From positions 3,472,001-3,536,000 of the forward strand of contig NC_085851.1 of assembly GCF_020906515.1 (NCBI RefSeq): DNA of 64,000 nucleotides, written 5' to 3'. The notes under the pieces are model-generated. The model saw only the letters and a program-made list of their open reading frames with translations, was not told where the DNA came from and searched no databases. The stretch's first letter is position 1; each line of letters begins with the position of its first letter. This document shows positions 1 through 11,648 of this stretch, piece by piece. This stretch comes from Vanrija pseudolonga (lineage: Eukaryota > Basidiomycota > Tremellomycetes > Trichosporonales > Trichosporonaceae). The translations under genes and the position numbers were made by a program.

Positions 1-1
1 C

Positions 2-427
2 ATCTCCGTCTTCGCGCTGTGGACCGCAAACGTCGCCACTGCAGGCTCGGTGATCGGGTTGCTGGTATACGGTGCCGCGTCCGGGGCGTGGATCACGCTG
101 GTGGCGGCGTGTGTGGCGTCCATCTCGCCGACATGCGAGATTGGCATGCGCCTCGGCATGCTGTGGTCGGCGATCGCGCTGCCGATCCTCCCTGGCCCTG
201 TGGTGAGCGGCAAGCTTATCACGGCGGCCGGCGGCAAGTTCACCCTCGCGGCGGCGTTCGTGGGTTCGACCCTGCTCCTCGGCGCCGCGCTGTGTGTTGG
301 GCCAGCGGTGTACGGTCGTTTATTTGCGAGGGGGGAAGAGAGCCAGGAGGCCGACGCGGCGTCCGAGGAGACGGTTGTGGGTGACGAGGGGACGGCCCAG
401 CAGGAATCAAAGAAGGCTGAGGCGTAA
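2..427 (+). CDS. MFS transporter, monocarboxylate (MCT/MCH) type, C-terminal part only
   Basis: The frame is open from base 2, so this is the last exon of a gene that begins outside the window. It encodes about 141 residues: the last four or so membrane helices of a 12-helix transporter, then a short Glu-rich cytoplasmic tail. It aligns along its length with the last exon of the complete gene at 1206-3322: both carry FALWT, then a SGA-ITL segment, an ASISP motif, an EIG-R-GM segment and SGKLI. The two are tandem paralogues. Family knowledge: this group (SLC16-like, fungal MCH) moves monocarboxylates, riboflavin or related acids across membranes; the substrate cannot be read from sequence. The start, first exons and promoter are not visible. 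Confidence 0.85.
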   Translation: MSVFALWTANVATAGSVIGLLVYGAASGAWITLVAACVASISPTCEIGMRLGMLWSAIALPILPGPVVSGKLITAAGGKFTLAAAFVGSTLLLGAALCVGPAVYGRLFARGEESQEADAASEETVVGDEGTAQQESKKAEA

Positions 428-1205
428 TGGACGGGGTTGAAGCATCGCATAGTCATAGCATAGCATACCACATCTTAGAACCACATAGACTGTTGTACGA
501 CGAACATGGCACACATTGACAAGCAGAAGTGTTTCACAAGTCTCTCGGTAGCTGGAGACGGCAATCTCGGGTTGCGGCTTCCGGTCGGAGATCCGCGTGA
601 AGCGTCGAGCAAGCCAGCTGATCCGCGGAATGTCGATGGCATGAACAACCTCGGCTTCGACTCGAGGAAGCTCCGCGCCGCAGCGCCCGGAGCCAGCCCT
701 GGCCTCGGGCGGCGGGGTACCGCAGGGCTTCGGGAGCCCGTATCTTATCCTTCTTCTGCACGACTCGCTCAGCTGCCTCTCGTATCGTGAAGTTTTGTTG
801 ACTCGCAGCGGACGAGCATCGAGGAAGAGAATGGCAGGAGAGTGGGTGGCACCCCACTCTGCCCCACTCTTGCCACCGACCCTTATGTACTCGCACATGT
901 CTGTCTGTCGCTCCATGTCCGACAGGCACCATCAGCCAGCGGACGTGCGCCGCAGGCGCATCACGAAAGTTATCTCCCTCCCCGCTCGCACTCCACTCCG
1001 CCGAGTCCGCGGCCGGCCGGATAGGCAGCGCGGGCGGGTGGACGAGCTCGGTTGATAGCCTGGCCCCCCTCGCTCTAGTTATCGAATTTATCATTCCGGC
1101 CCCGGAAGCCGGTGCACGTGCCTATGTCGTATCGAGGCGAGGCGAGGCAGAGGAGTACTTATGTGGCGTGCTTGCTGGTTGCCTCGGAGGCGCCCACAAC
1201 CCACA
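428..1205. other. Intergenic, between tandem MFS genes
   Basis: This holds the 3' flank of the first transporter and the promoter and 5' leader of the second. Short open frames on both strands lack coding character. No RNA gene or repeat was seen. Confidence 0.5.
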
Positions 1206-3322
1206 ATGAGCACAAAACCAGCAACGAGCACAAATCGAGGCATGCCCGCTACTGGGCCCTCGCAGCGCGTACCCGCCCCAGCCGCTCCCCGCGCGCGACG
1301 CCGCCAAAGCTTCCTCGCCGAGTCGGAACACGACCCCGCCGCCGAGCTCGCGCTCGTGCGGTCCATCTCGCCGCGCCTCCGCTCGAGCAGGGACGACGAG
1401 ATCGAGCGCGAGCTCGTGGCCGAGCTTGCACACGAGGACGCAGGCGACGCTGCGCCCCGGGATACCACGTCCACAACGGCAGCACCAGCACCGCTCGGCC
1501 CGCCCCCGGACGGCGGGCTGCAGGCGTGGCTTGTCGTCGCGGGCGCCTTCCTCTCCATGTTCTGCATTTTCGGCCTCGGTGCGTGCATGTGCGTAGTGGC
1601 ACGCTGACCCATCCCAGTCACCGGCATGGGCCAGCTCCAGGCATACTACCTCGCGCACCAGCTGGCCGGGACGTCGAAGAGCAAAGTCGCGTGAGTGTGT
1701 TTTCCCTGTTTCGCCCGCTCGGCATCCGGCAAAGTCGTTATCGCATCGCACGCCACTGCGCGGATGAGTCAGCACCGAGGCGTGCTCTTGTTCACCGATG
1801 CTGTTGCGGTCGCAGCGGCCGCGGCGATTGTGACGGGCACGCAGGTTTCGCAGGTTTCACCCGGCGCCGGTCGCCGGTGGGGGAGCAGGCACCATCTCCC
1901 ACCTGTTTAGCGAGTGTCGCAGTCGCACATTTTCCCTCGCCTTGACCTCGGTCTGCTGCCACTCGAGTTGCCGTCGGCTAACGACCGCTCCAGATGGCTC
2001 GCGTCAGTGCAGAGCATGATGGTGTTCGGCGGCTCGGTATTCTTCGGGCGCGTGTTCGATATTCGCGGGCCCCGCGCGCTCACCATCGGCGGCGTGGTGG
2101 TCACGTCTGGCGCCCTCGTTGCCGTAGCCTGTGAGTAGTGGCGCCGATTTGGTCACCACGGCGGCACGCTTACTCTCCAGTCTGCAAGGTGTACTACCAG
2201 TTCCTACTCTCGCACATGCTTTTCGGCCTCGGGGGCACATTTATCTACTCGCCCGCAACAGGAATCGCAGGACACTGGTTCCTCGCACGCCGCTCGACGG
2301 CCGTGGGGATCATCGTCGCGGGCGGTGGCCTCGGCGGCATCATCTACCCTATTCTAGTCAAGGAGCTTAGCCAACGCCTGAGTGGGTGAACCGTGTCGAA
2401 TCCTGCTGAACAGTAACCAGAATTCCGAGACGCGATGCTCATCATCGCCGCCTTCAACTTTGTCATGATGGCCCCGGCGTGCTTCTGGATGAGGAGCCGC
2501 CTGCCGCCCAAGACGCCGCCTCCGTGGCGCGACCTCGCGAAGCCGTGGCGGGACACGCAGTACACGTGCCTCGTTATCGGCGTCGGGTTCGTCGCTCTCA
2601 AGTGAGTACACTCCGCGGCTCCATGTACCACCACCACTCACACCACCAGCATCTTCACACCATACTTCAACGCGCCGGTGTACGCTGCCGGCAACCGCAC
2701 CAACAGCACGGTGCACGCGTACGCCATCGTGATCGCGCAGACGGGCGCCTTTCTCGGACGCGTGACTGGCGGCCTTCTGGCAGACCGCTTTGGCGTCTGG
2801 AATGCGTGGGGTACGATGGGCGTGTCGATGAGCATCACGGCGTTCGCGCTGTGGACCGGCACGCCGATCGGGAGCGCGGGCGTCGTCATCGGCCTCCTGC
2901 TGTACGGGTACACGTCTGGCGCGTACATCACGCTCATTTCCGCCTCCATCGCGTCCATCTCGCCTGTGAGCGAGATCGGCACCCGCATGGGCATGAATTG
3001 GACCGCGATCGCCATCCCGATGCTCATCGGCCCCGTGCTGAGCGGCAAGCTCATCCAGGCGCAGCCGCACGGCACGTTCACGTACGCCGGCGTGTTTGTC
3101 GGCGTGACTGCCGTTGTCGGCATCACCGTGTCGCTGTGGCCGTTTATGTGGCGCGCGATCACGGGCGTCCGGCGCAAGGTGGCCGACGAGGAGCGGGGCA
3201 CGGCGGACGAGGGGCACGGAGAGGCTGCTTCCCAGGCTACGCTCGCCGAGGAGGGTGAGAAGGCGGAGAGGGAGGGAGATGGGGGGCGGGGGGCTGTGGA
3301 AGGGAAGGAGGCCAAGGCGTAG
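1206..3322 (+). CDS. MFS transporter, monocarboxylate (MCT/MCH) type
   Basis: Six exons: 1206-1578, 1618-1690, 1994-2130, 2181-2381, 2421-2601 and 2650-3322, giving 545 residues. A disordered N-terminus of about 100 residues precedes helix 1, which opens with DGGLQAW (residues 102-108). This matches the MCT-family signature just before helix 1 (DGGWGW type). The rest shows the usual helix pattern, including GRVTGGLLADRFG in the second half, and ends in an acidic Lys/Glu/Gly-rich cytoplasmic tail. Length fits fungal MCH-type transporters. Intron 2 is 303 nt while the others are 39-50 nt; the protein reads through its join without a gap (KSKVA then WLASVQ), so no exon is missing. The start at 1206 was chosen because an upstream in-frame ATG at 1161 adds only an unlikely Arg-rich stretch. 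Substrate unknown; a monocarboxylate, riboflavin or similar acid is family-based inference. It lies head-to-tail behind a paralogue. Confidence 0.85.
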
Positions 3323-3722
3323 GTTTAGAGGGAAACACGACTGCCTGCCCGCTCAGTTTCACCCGTTCATTATTAGAGTACAATTGCATGGATCGGATAT
3401 ATTACCCATGGCTGTCACGCGTCAGTACGAGGAGTCAGTGAGTCTTGTCAGGCTTTGCCCCGTTGTGCAAGTCACACAAGTCGCGCAAGTCGATAAATCG
3501 TTAATCGCTCACGGCCACCCACGTGGTTGGGGCCAGGCAGAGTGCAGCCTAAGCAGGGCCCGCCACTTCCCCAGTTGCCCGGCGATCGTCGACGCGCCGC
3601 GCCGCGCCACCTCCGACGACACCAACACACCTGTCCTCATCCCCTCTCCCACGTAGAACAACATCTATGCAGACTCCTCAACCCTAATGACAACAGCCGG
3701 GCTCTGGTTCCCGGAAACAAGA
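3323..3722. other. Intergenic between convergent genes
   Basis: This is the shared 3' flank of the transporter (+) and the small zinc-finger gene (-). Three near-copies of CAAGTC-type short repeats occur near 3469-3491. Nothing else was recognised. Confidence 0.45.
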
Positions 3723-4191
3723 TTAGGCAGCGGCGAACTTGGGGAAGCACTGGGCGAACGTGCTCTTCGCGTGCTTCGAGTCGACGTGCTGCTGGAGGCT
3801 GGGGTAGGCGTCAGCTGCGTCATTTAGCACACTGTTCTCAGCTCACAGAGGCTGCTTCGACGTGCCCTGGAAGGCCTGCTTGCAGACGTCGCACTGGATC
3901 GAGAGCGCGGCCTGGGCGCGTCAGTGTGGTGCCGCCGGAGCAGGCGGGGACACGACTCACAGCGTTGGAAGCAAGCTGCGACGTGGGGCCCTTGGCCGCC
4001 TTCTTGGCGTTCATCTCGCGCTTGTGAGCCGACTTGGCACCCTGCGGACGTCAGCTGCGTTCGGGAAAGTTGGCGGCGTGAGAGGCTGGGTGTGGTGTGT
4101 GTGTGTGCCGTGGTGAGGTGGCTGACGGCAGCGCTACCTACCACACCCCAGACACCCCGATACCATAAACACTCACGTTACCACCGCCCAT
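3723..4191 (-). CDS. Small SERF/ZNF706-like C2H2 zinc-finger protein
   Basis: Four exons on the minus strand: 4177-4191, 3961-4041, 3847-3911 and 3723-3798, giving 78 residues. The N-terminal half is Lys/Ala-rich (KREMNAKKAAKG) as in the 4F5/SERF family. The C-terminal half carries one zinc finger with C39, C42, H58 and H63, the last two in QQHVDSKH. This layout and size match the eukaryotic ZNF706 family (about 76 residues). The role of that family is poorly defined; protein-homeostasis and translation-linked roles have been proposed. Exon 1 encodes only five residues, followed by a 135-nt intron. The gene is divergent from the capping-protein gene, with 287 bases between the two starts. I am confident of the family and not of any function. 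Confidence 0.85.
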
Positions 4192-4478
4192 GTTGTCTGA
4201 TGTAGTGTAATTTGTGTGGGAAAAAGTTGCAAAAGAGATGTTTGTGCAGTGACACGCGTAACTTGAGTTGGCGGCGCGACGAAAACCGCTCGTGCGAAGT
4301 GTCAGGCTGGCATTAGCGTCCCATCCCACGGGCGATCCTGGCTGGACAATGTCAGCCTCACTTGAGGAGGCGGTGGACGTGCGTCATGGCCTCCATCTGC
4401 CGCGCACCACGGCCTGCCGCCATCCATCTCGACGTCGACATTGACCTCCTTTTTCCTTCCACTCCCCACCACGACAAC

Positions 4479-6124
4479 ATGTCAGACCTCACCACCGACG
4501 ACAGGATCAAGCTCGCCGTCAAGTTCATTGAGCAGAGCCCGCCCGGCGAGATCAAGTGAGTTCGCAGCTCGGCGAACACGGCTAACCCCGCAGCGATATC
4601 ATCAATGGTGTGCCAGCTTCAACGACTACAGGAGCCCACTAACGCCTCCAGACATCCGTGCGATTATCTCGGACGACGAGGCGTTGATGCCCCACGTCCG
4701 GCCCGCGCTGCGCGACTACAACCTCAAGCAGCTGCACGCTGTCGAGCACGCCGCGGAGGACGGTGCTGCCGCCCACGTCGTAGGTCACCGTACCGCGCTT
4801 GCCAGCTGACCATAAGTCCCTTTTGAGTCACGCGGCTATCGTTCCTGGGGAAGAGGAGGAGCGCTACATCGACCACGATGGCAAGCGGTCGTTCGTGTTT
4901 GACCACGTCAACTTGGTAGGTTGAGGCGTACGGAGCCGCGAACTAACCTGCCAGGTTCCATCCGACTTCCAGCCTTACGAGCTCCCAGAGGCCGAGGAGA
5001 CGTTCCGCGCCGAGCTGTCAAAGTCGCTCGGTGCATACGCTTCCAACCACTTCCCAGGGGGCTACTGGTCCGTCTCGACCTCGCAGTTCCCGCTGCTGCC
5101 GCCCGAGCCTGAGCCGGAGCCAGTGGCCGTCGCGGCTGTGGAGGTGGCCGAGGTGGTGCCTGCGTCTGCGGAGCCTGTCGAGGAGCCTGCCGGTGGACTC
5201 GGAGAGGAGCCAGCGACTCCAGTGGCTGAAAAGCCGAAGGAGAAGCTGACGGCCGACGACGAGGTCGACGCCCCCGGTGGGCTGGCCAATCTCGACGACG
5301 AGATCGAGGAGGTCAAGGCCGAGGAGGAGATCGAGGCGCAGCTCGAGAAGGAGGAGAAGGCCGATGGCGAGAGAGAGGAGGAGAAGTTGGTGTATGCCGA
5401 GGAGGCAGCAAGCGAGAAGGCCTTCAACGAGGAGGTTGTCGAGGGCAATGTGCCCGTCGAGGAGTTCAAGGAGGAGCTCGCGACTGTTGCCGAGGACGAC
5501 GCTGCCGAAGAGAAGGCGGAGGAGGAGGAGGCTGCCGAGGAAGCTGCCGAGGCTGCTGAACCTGTCGCCCCCGCCGCTGCCGCCGCTACCGAGCCAGCGA
5601 AGCCCGTTCGCAAGCAGGAACGCGTCGAGAACCCCACATACACGCTCGAGATTGTCGGCAACCGCTTCAACCCCACCAACTTTTGGACTGGCCGCTGGCG
5701 GACACGCTGGGTTGTGGACACGGAGGGCACAGTCGAGGGCACGATAAACGTCGACGTGCACTACTACGAGCAGGGCAACGTGGGTGCTAACGTGTTGACC
5801 GAGCTAACACCCTCCAGGTCCAGCTCGCTACCGAACACAAGGCGTCGTTCCCCACCCCCAAGGAAGCGGTGGCCGGCCAGTCGATCGCATCCCAGATTGT
5901 CACGACCATCTCCAAGATTGAGGCGGCGTACCAGTTTGAGTTGAACGGCGTCTACGCCAACCTGAATGACAAGACATTCCGACTGTACGTGTCTTCTAGA
6001 CGCCTCGCGTGAGCTGACTATTTCAAGCCTCCGCCGCGCGCTGCCCGTCACCCGCCAGAAGGTCGACTGGGACAAGGTTTCGGGCTACACCTTGGGATCG
6101 GACCTGTCCAAGGCCAAGGCATAG
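4479..6124 (+). CDS. CAP1: F-actin capping protein subunit alpha with a large acidic insert
   Basis: Seven exons: 4479-4555, 4594-4607 (14 nt), 4652-4779, 4817-4915, 4955-5779, 5818-5984 and 6028-6124; 468 residues. With the beta subunit this protein caps actin barbed ends. The CapZ-alpha landmarks are present: an N-terminal helix (KLAVKFIEQSPPGEI), HVRPALRDYNLKQL, FKFDH-like FVFDHVN, then GNRFNPTNFWTGRWR, VDVHYYEQGNVQL and the C-terminal LRRALPVTRQKVDWDK with a short tail that in the family contacts the filament end. The oddity is length: typical alpha subunits are 270-290 residues. The extra 170-180 residues lie at about 153-330, between the YWSVSTSQF segment and NPTYTLEIVGN. This block is rich in Glu, Ala, Asp and Val, is uninterrupted, shares the gene's codon bias and has no convincing splice sites, so it is coding. 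Start chosen by match to the family N-terminus. Confidence 0.93.
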
Positions 6125-6518
6125 TCACACGACCCCAAGGCAGTCAGACGAGGAGCAGCATAATGCAGCAGCTTGTGCAGAGATTGATCGGTTCCCTGAG
6201 ATGCTTTCAAACAAGACGCGTTTGCATGCCGCGGTGGAACACTAGTGGCGCCACGCCAGGTTGTCTCACCAGGACTGACTATTCATGGGCTGTGCACGCG
6301 ACCAGGGCGAGTCAAGAGGCCGCAGCTTGTTCGGGAGAGCGTGCAGGGAGAGGAGGGATGGGTCGTCTATACGCATGCTCGACACTCTCGTGAAGATGTT
6401 GGTTGGAGCACCTCTTTGCTTTCTGCTTTCAACGAAAACAACAAGCCTGATTACAAAAAGTAAACCATCTCTTGATTAGAGTCACGAAAAAGATTAACAA
6501 AAGAGATATGATGTTATC
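6125..6518. other. Intergenic, 3' flank of CAP1 and downstream flank of the tRNA
   Basis: On the minus strand, just after the tRNA 3' end, there are T-runs (A-runs at 6486-6490 and 6499-6502 on the plus strand) that would serve as RNA polymerase III terminators. Nothing else was recognised. Confidence 0.5.
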
Positions 6519-6601
6519 TGCCTTCTACCCGAATCGAACGGGTGACCTTTCCATAGCATGTCCATACTAGTGGAAAATTCTAGCCACTGAACTAAGAAGG
6601 C
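6519..6601 (-). tRNA. tRNA-Thr (anticodon AGT) with a 10-nt intron
   Basis: Read on the minus strand, the acceptor GCCTTCT pairs fully with AGAAGGC, followed by discriminator A. The D stem, the anticodon stem (TTCCA with TGGAA) and the T arm (ACCCG, TTCGATT, CGGGT) all form. The anticodon loop is CTAGTA plus a 10-nt insert plus A. Removing the insert after position 37, the canonical site, leaves the seven-base loop CTAGTAA with anticodon AGT. The mature length is 73 nt. That loop is the same as in yeast tRNA-Thr(AGU). The B box is GTTCGATTC. The 3' CCA is not encoded. Confidence 0.93.
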
Positions 6602-7621
6602 CGACGATTTTTGAGGCCGAAGGTTATTCAAGAGCCGCGGGGATGCAGGGTGACGTGATCCCCTGTTCCGACGGCGGTCAGGTCTGGGTCAGGTCAGGAA
6701 AATGTCGAGGGAAGGCACCAGGAGTGGTGCAGGCAAAAGGTCAGCAGGTGGGTCGAGGAGCCGCCGGTTTAGACTTTGGACCTGTGGTTCAGTGCAGAGC
6801 GATGCAGCAAGGCCCACACACACACAGGAACAATCAAAACAATCGGGTCGGAGGGCGGCGACAATGGCTTCGGAGAGCGAGTCGTCGGCTGTGGGGTCAG
6901 CTGGTGTCTGTGACTGCCACCCCCGCTGTGCACGGACGGGGCAGACTACAGTACGGTCAACGAGAGGTCGACTGGTCACGAGCTACCTAACCAGAGACAG
7001 ACACACAATCGCGGTGTTGGGCCGTTTTTCAGTGGCGTCTGGCCTCGGTTGGCGGCGGCGGCGGCGTAAAAGAACAAGGGTCGGATCGCGGCTAGCCTGA
7101 TTCCTTTGTTTTGGTACAGAAAAGTAGTCGCGGTGGGTCGGTTCGTGACGGTGGGTGTGCTGCTGTCACGCGCGCCCTGCCATGTAAATCGGGCACAATG
7201 CCTTGCTTGTGCCCTCGACGTGTTGTTGTTGTTGTTGTTGCGTGTTGCTTGTTGCAGTCGACTTCGCTTCTTCCCACCTCTTCGCTTGTTATGGCGGCGG
7301 TGTAAACAAGCTCACTCGTCATCGTCGTCGCCGTCTGTCTGTCACCGGCGTCCGACATCTTGTTCTCCCTTTCCTTCCTTCCCTTAATCCACCTGGCCAA
7401 CGACCGACGCCGCCGACGCCGCCTACGCCGCCTACGCCGCCGCCTCCGCCTCCGCCTCCGCCTCCATCGCGCGGTCCAGGAAACCCAAGACAAACCCCTA
7501 GCCGTCACAACATCCAGACGCGCTTGACCTTTTTCCCGTCGTCCTTGTCTTGTTCCAAAACACACCCACCACAAACACACTCTCGGTCGCCTGTCTTGAT
7601 CGCTCTCGTTGCCAGTGGGCG
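6602..7621. other. Intergenic and probable 5' leader of the coiled-coil gene
   Basis: There is a TGT-triplet run at 7221-7240 and a stretch of CCG/CCT triplets at about 7400-7470, then CA/CT-rich sequence up to the ATG at 7622, typical of a transcribed leader in this window. An Arg-run open frame on the minus strand here is only the triplet repeat read backwards. No RNA gene was recognised. Confidence 0.45.
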
Positions 7622-10600
7622 ATGAACGACGTCAGCCCAGCGCAATCATCCCCAACTGCGTCGCCGGCTGACTCGTCTCACTCGCCCACCGACTCGGATC
7701 GCACGTCGCTTGGCGACAGCCCCACCATCATGCCCCAACCACAGCTGGGGCGGCAACATCTTCAGAGGCCAGAACCAACGCTCTCCTCGTCGCCCTCCCC
7801 CTCACCCCCGCCACTTTCTCGCTCGCGCTCCGCGTCGGCAGAGTCGCCATCAGCCAGCATCACACTCAAGCGCACGGCCGAAACGCTCGATGGCATCGCG
7901 CGCCAGCTCGCCCAGATGCAGGACGCGCGGCTCGCAGAGTCGGACCCAGACCTTGGGTTCAGATGCTGCTGTGGAGCCGCATCCGACTGCCCTACGCTCG
8001 CCGCCCGTGCCCGTCTAGACGACAAGCTCAAGCTCTGTGGAGGTAGGTCCTGGCTCGAGGACGGACTCGCGCTGACGATCCAGAAATCGGCAATGCTCTG
8101 CTCCACCGGTACGAGGCCGTGGAGAAGAAGTATCACCGCGCAGAGCAGCAGGTAACATCTTGATCTTCTTTGACGGAATGATTCTCACACTTCATTAGCT
8201 GGAGCTCAAACGCAAGGCTCTCGCAGACAGCCTTCGTCATGTCGCCAACCTGGAACGCGCCAACACGACACACTTATCAAAGTATGCCGACCTGTCGCGC
8301 GCCAACGAAGCCCTCGAAAAGGTGAGCACGGCCGGCGCGGGCACAGTGATTGACATGACCACAGCGCTTCACGCAGGCACTTCACTCGCAGAACTTGACG
8401 CAGCAGTCGCTTACCCACGTTCGCTCAGAGCTCGCAAAGATGCGCGCTGCGAAGAGCGCACAGACGGCAGCTATGATGACCGGCGCTTCATTACAAGACC
8501 GCCTCGAGGACGCCGAGCGCCGCTTCGACGACGCGAAGAGCCTCCAGCAGGCCGACGCTCGCCGACTCCGTGACGAGCTCAAGTGGCGCAAGCTCGCCGA
8601 GGGACGCATCGGTGAGTCTGTCGCGTGACGGGAAAAGTTTCGCGCGAGCACGAAATGTCTTGTCACTGTTTCAAAGAAGGACCGCACTGACACGCACGAC
8701 CACCAGCCGACCTCGAGTCCAAGCTCACAGTCGCCGGACGCGAAGTCGAAGAGATCAAGGCGGCCCGCGCGCGCGACGCCCAGGACCTCTTGGCCAACGC
8801 CAAGGAGAGACTTGAAACGCTTCATTCAGAGCTTTCAGAGACCTTTGAGGCCGAGTCGCCATCCGAGATGCCCGAATACCAGCGCACTCTCGAGGACCTG
8901 GTCGCCACAAATGCTCTGCTCAAGCACGATGCTGCCGAGCTATCGCGTACCTTGTCGTCAACCATGGATGAGAACCGAGCTCTGAAAGACGAGCTTGAAG
9001 AGAGGATACCTCGCCCACCGCGCTCGCGCCCATTATCGATGGAGTTACGCCCATTACTCGCCAGGGGTGGCCACGCACGGACTGGATCAAACCCGACGGT
9101 TGGGACGACCCCTGATGCTGCTCGCTATGCCCACGCACGTGTCGCCAGCGCTGCCATGCCCCGAACTGGCACCTGGGAGCACCGAAGACAGAGTTCGCTC
9201 GCACCGTCGTTCACGTCCACCTCGACGACCGAGGGTGTGAGCGTTACGTCGCCGGTTCCCGGAGGCCTCGGCTTTGGGCCCATTGGGGAAGTGGTATCTG
9301 ATGGCTCGCCTCTCGCTCGCGTCGACAGCAACGGTCGCCCTATCAGCCCCGACCTCAGACTAAGCCCTCGCACACTCCGTGGCTCGTTCAGCAACAGCAT
9401 TCCCTACACATACAATGGCGTGCCAAAGAGCAAGTCTGGTCGCCCTCGGCCCTCCAGACAACACAGCGACAGGAGATCTCTCACCATGCGCGCGCTGGGC
9501 GTAGGAGAATCAATCAAGGAGGGCGCGGACCAGGAGGAGGGCAATTCATTCGAGACGACTACAACGACAAGCGGCGACGAAGGGACGTCTCCTGGAGACA
9601 GCGCCTCGGAGGCCAGCCGCAAGCGGGCGTCCGTGCTGCTGCCTTCAAATAACCTGATCATGTCGCCCCGCAGCATGAATGACGAGCCCTTAGAGCTCCC
9701 TGGCCCTATGGCCGACCTGCCATCTCGCTTCGCCGACCACCGGCGCGTAGGCCGCAGAACATTGTTGTTGCTCAGCCGATCGACTGGTGTCCAGACCGAT
9801 CCTTCGCCCGAGTTTGACGCAAGGCGCGATACGGCCGTTGGTACAGAAACACCTGCCACGGCGGCGGTCGACGAGTCGGAGACAACCTCGGTTCACGAAG
9901 TCTCAGTGACGATGCCGCCTGGCAAGGACGGCTCGCTCGCCGAGCTGATCGACTACCTTACCAAGATCTTACTCCGCCTCCGAGGCGTCGACGTGCCAAC
10001 GCTCAACCGTCGACTCAAGAAGCAGAATCTACCCGGAGATGTTGGTCATGTCTCGCGCTCGACGATCAGTTCCCTCCAGTCCGAGGTCACCGACATGCGC
10101 CACCGCTTCCGCAGTCTGCTGGACCTGAACAGTGTCAACCGCCGTGAAGTGACACTGCTGTTCAAGCTTCTCAAGGACGTGTTCACCGACCTCCTCGAGC
10201 TCCAAAGCGTCGTCAATGACGTAACTATCAACCCCAAGCTCGCAAAGCAGCTTCAGCGCGAGGCGTTCCGGGATGAGGACGCCGAGCCTTCCCCGCAGAC
10301 TAGCAGACTGGGCTGGATGGCGGCACCGCTTACAAACCTGCTGTTTGCTGCACCGGCGCCAGCCAAGGCAGCGGAGGCTCCAGCTCCTCCTGCCTCACCT
10401 ACGCGGCCGAACCGACTCACTGCGCCAGCGCCGGTTCGCGCAGCCCCCAAGCAGCAGGCGTCGACTTCTGCAACAACGACGCACGTCAGTGTTGAGTTTG
10501 GAGGAGCCGGCATCGTCCGCCGGGCTGCCCCTGCTACACCGAAGAAGACAAGGGTAGCGGTTACGAACGCCGGCGACGTGTTCTCCACATCAGGAGCTTC

Positions 10601-11648
10601 GACCGGGCCTGTGACAGCAGGCCCCACGACGCCAGGGGGCCAGCCGAGATCCGTCTCCCAGCCACCAGGAGGCTCACCAAAGAAACCAGGTGCAGTCGCC
10701 CATGGTGCCAGGGCGTCGGTGCCGAACGCCGCCCACCCAACTTTGAGACCTCAGCGTTCTCGTGCCAGCCGCAGCGACCTCTTGGGCATCTTTGCTGGTG
10801 CTCAGCCTGGAGCCACCAGCCCACTGCCACCAACCCGTGTCCGTCACGCCAGCAGCCAATACTTTGCAGGAGGAGGTGGACGGACCGTTCGCGCAGTGAC
10901 GGACCCGAAGCCCCGTGGCGGACTGTCAACCATCGTGGACGCCGTGCTCGACCCCACCAACGACGGCAGCGAGCCTGGCGCCGATCCCAACGACTTCAGG
11001 CCGGCGCTTCTCGAGCGAACCTTGAGACCGCGAGGCTTATCCGACTCGTCCATCCGCTCGACGGCCTTATTAGACGCGGCGATGGCGGACGCTGCTGCGC
11101 AGGCACCGACCCAGCCGCTTCGATCTCGCCCTGTCCCTGCTCGTGCGGTTGCGAACGCGGCCCCCAGCGGTGAGGGATCCGCGGGGACCAGCTTAATCGG
11201 CGCGAGCATGCTTGGCGCAAGCATGTTTGGCTCCCTGTCAAGAAGGCTGTACCCATTCCGCTCGCCAACACCAACCACCCCAGATGTTGCGACACACGCG
11301 TCCAAGCGATCCGGCCTGAGCCATCCAGCAGACGACGAGGAGGTGCTGGAGGACGATGAGGACGACGACGATGACGCTGGACTAGGTTGGCGCGACCAGC
11401 CCCGCTCAGCGGCCTTACCCATCAGCCCCGGCACGGCCACAACAGCCACATTGGCAGTCACGACGACATCGACAGGCGTGTCGCCCGTGCCCGGTGCCGG
11501 AGACCTACTCGGCTACCTCTCATCCAAGAACAAGGATGTAGAGATTAGCAACCGCTACCGGCAGTCTGACGACGACGACACTGGCGCCATGATTGGACGG
11601 CAGTTTACGCCAGGCAGTCTCCCCATGTCGCACGGCGGGTTGAGGTAG
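7622..11648 (+). CDS. Large coiled-coil protein of unknown function
   Basis: Five exons: 7622-8042, 8084-8151, 8199-8321, 8365-8611 and 8707-11648; 1266 residues. Residues 1-95 are Ser/Pro-rich and disordered. From about 95 to 385 is a nearly continuous coiled coil (EAVEKKYHRAEQQLELK, then LRDELKWRKLAEGRI). A second ordered block lies at about 697-805, beginning LAELIDYLTKILLRLRG and ending near QREAFRDE, with high helical content. The remainder is Ser/Thr/Pro-rich low complexity with an acidic run near 1160. No enzyme motif, signal peptide or membrane helix was seen. The layout suggests a cytoskeletal or membrane-trafficking scaffold, but this is only shape-based inference. The splice phases agree at all four introns and the coiled coil runs smoothly across each join, which is good evidence that the model is right. 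I do not recognise a named family. Confidence 0.8.

Noticed and set aside
2354-3217. 287-codon minus-strand and overlapping 259-codon plus-strand frames
   Set aside because: Both overlap the MFS exons in other frames and are Arg/His-rich, as expected from GC bias.
7092-7580. Arg-rich minus-strand frame
   Set aside because: A poly-Arg tract produced by the CCG/CCT triplet repeat in a gene leader.
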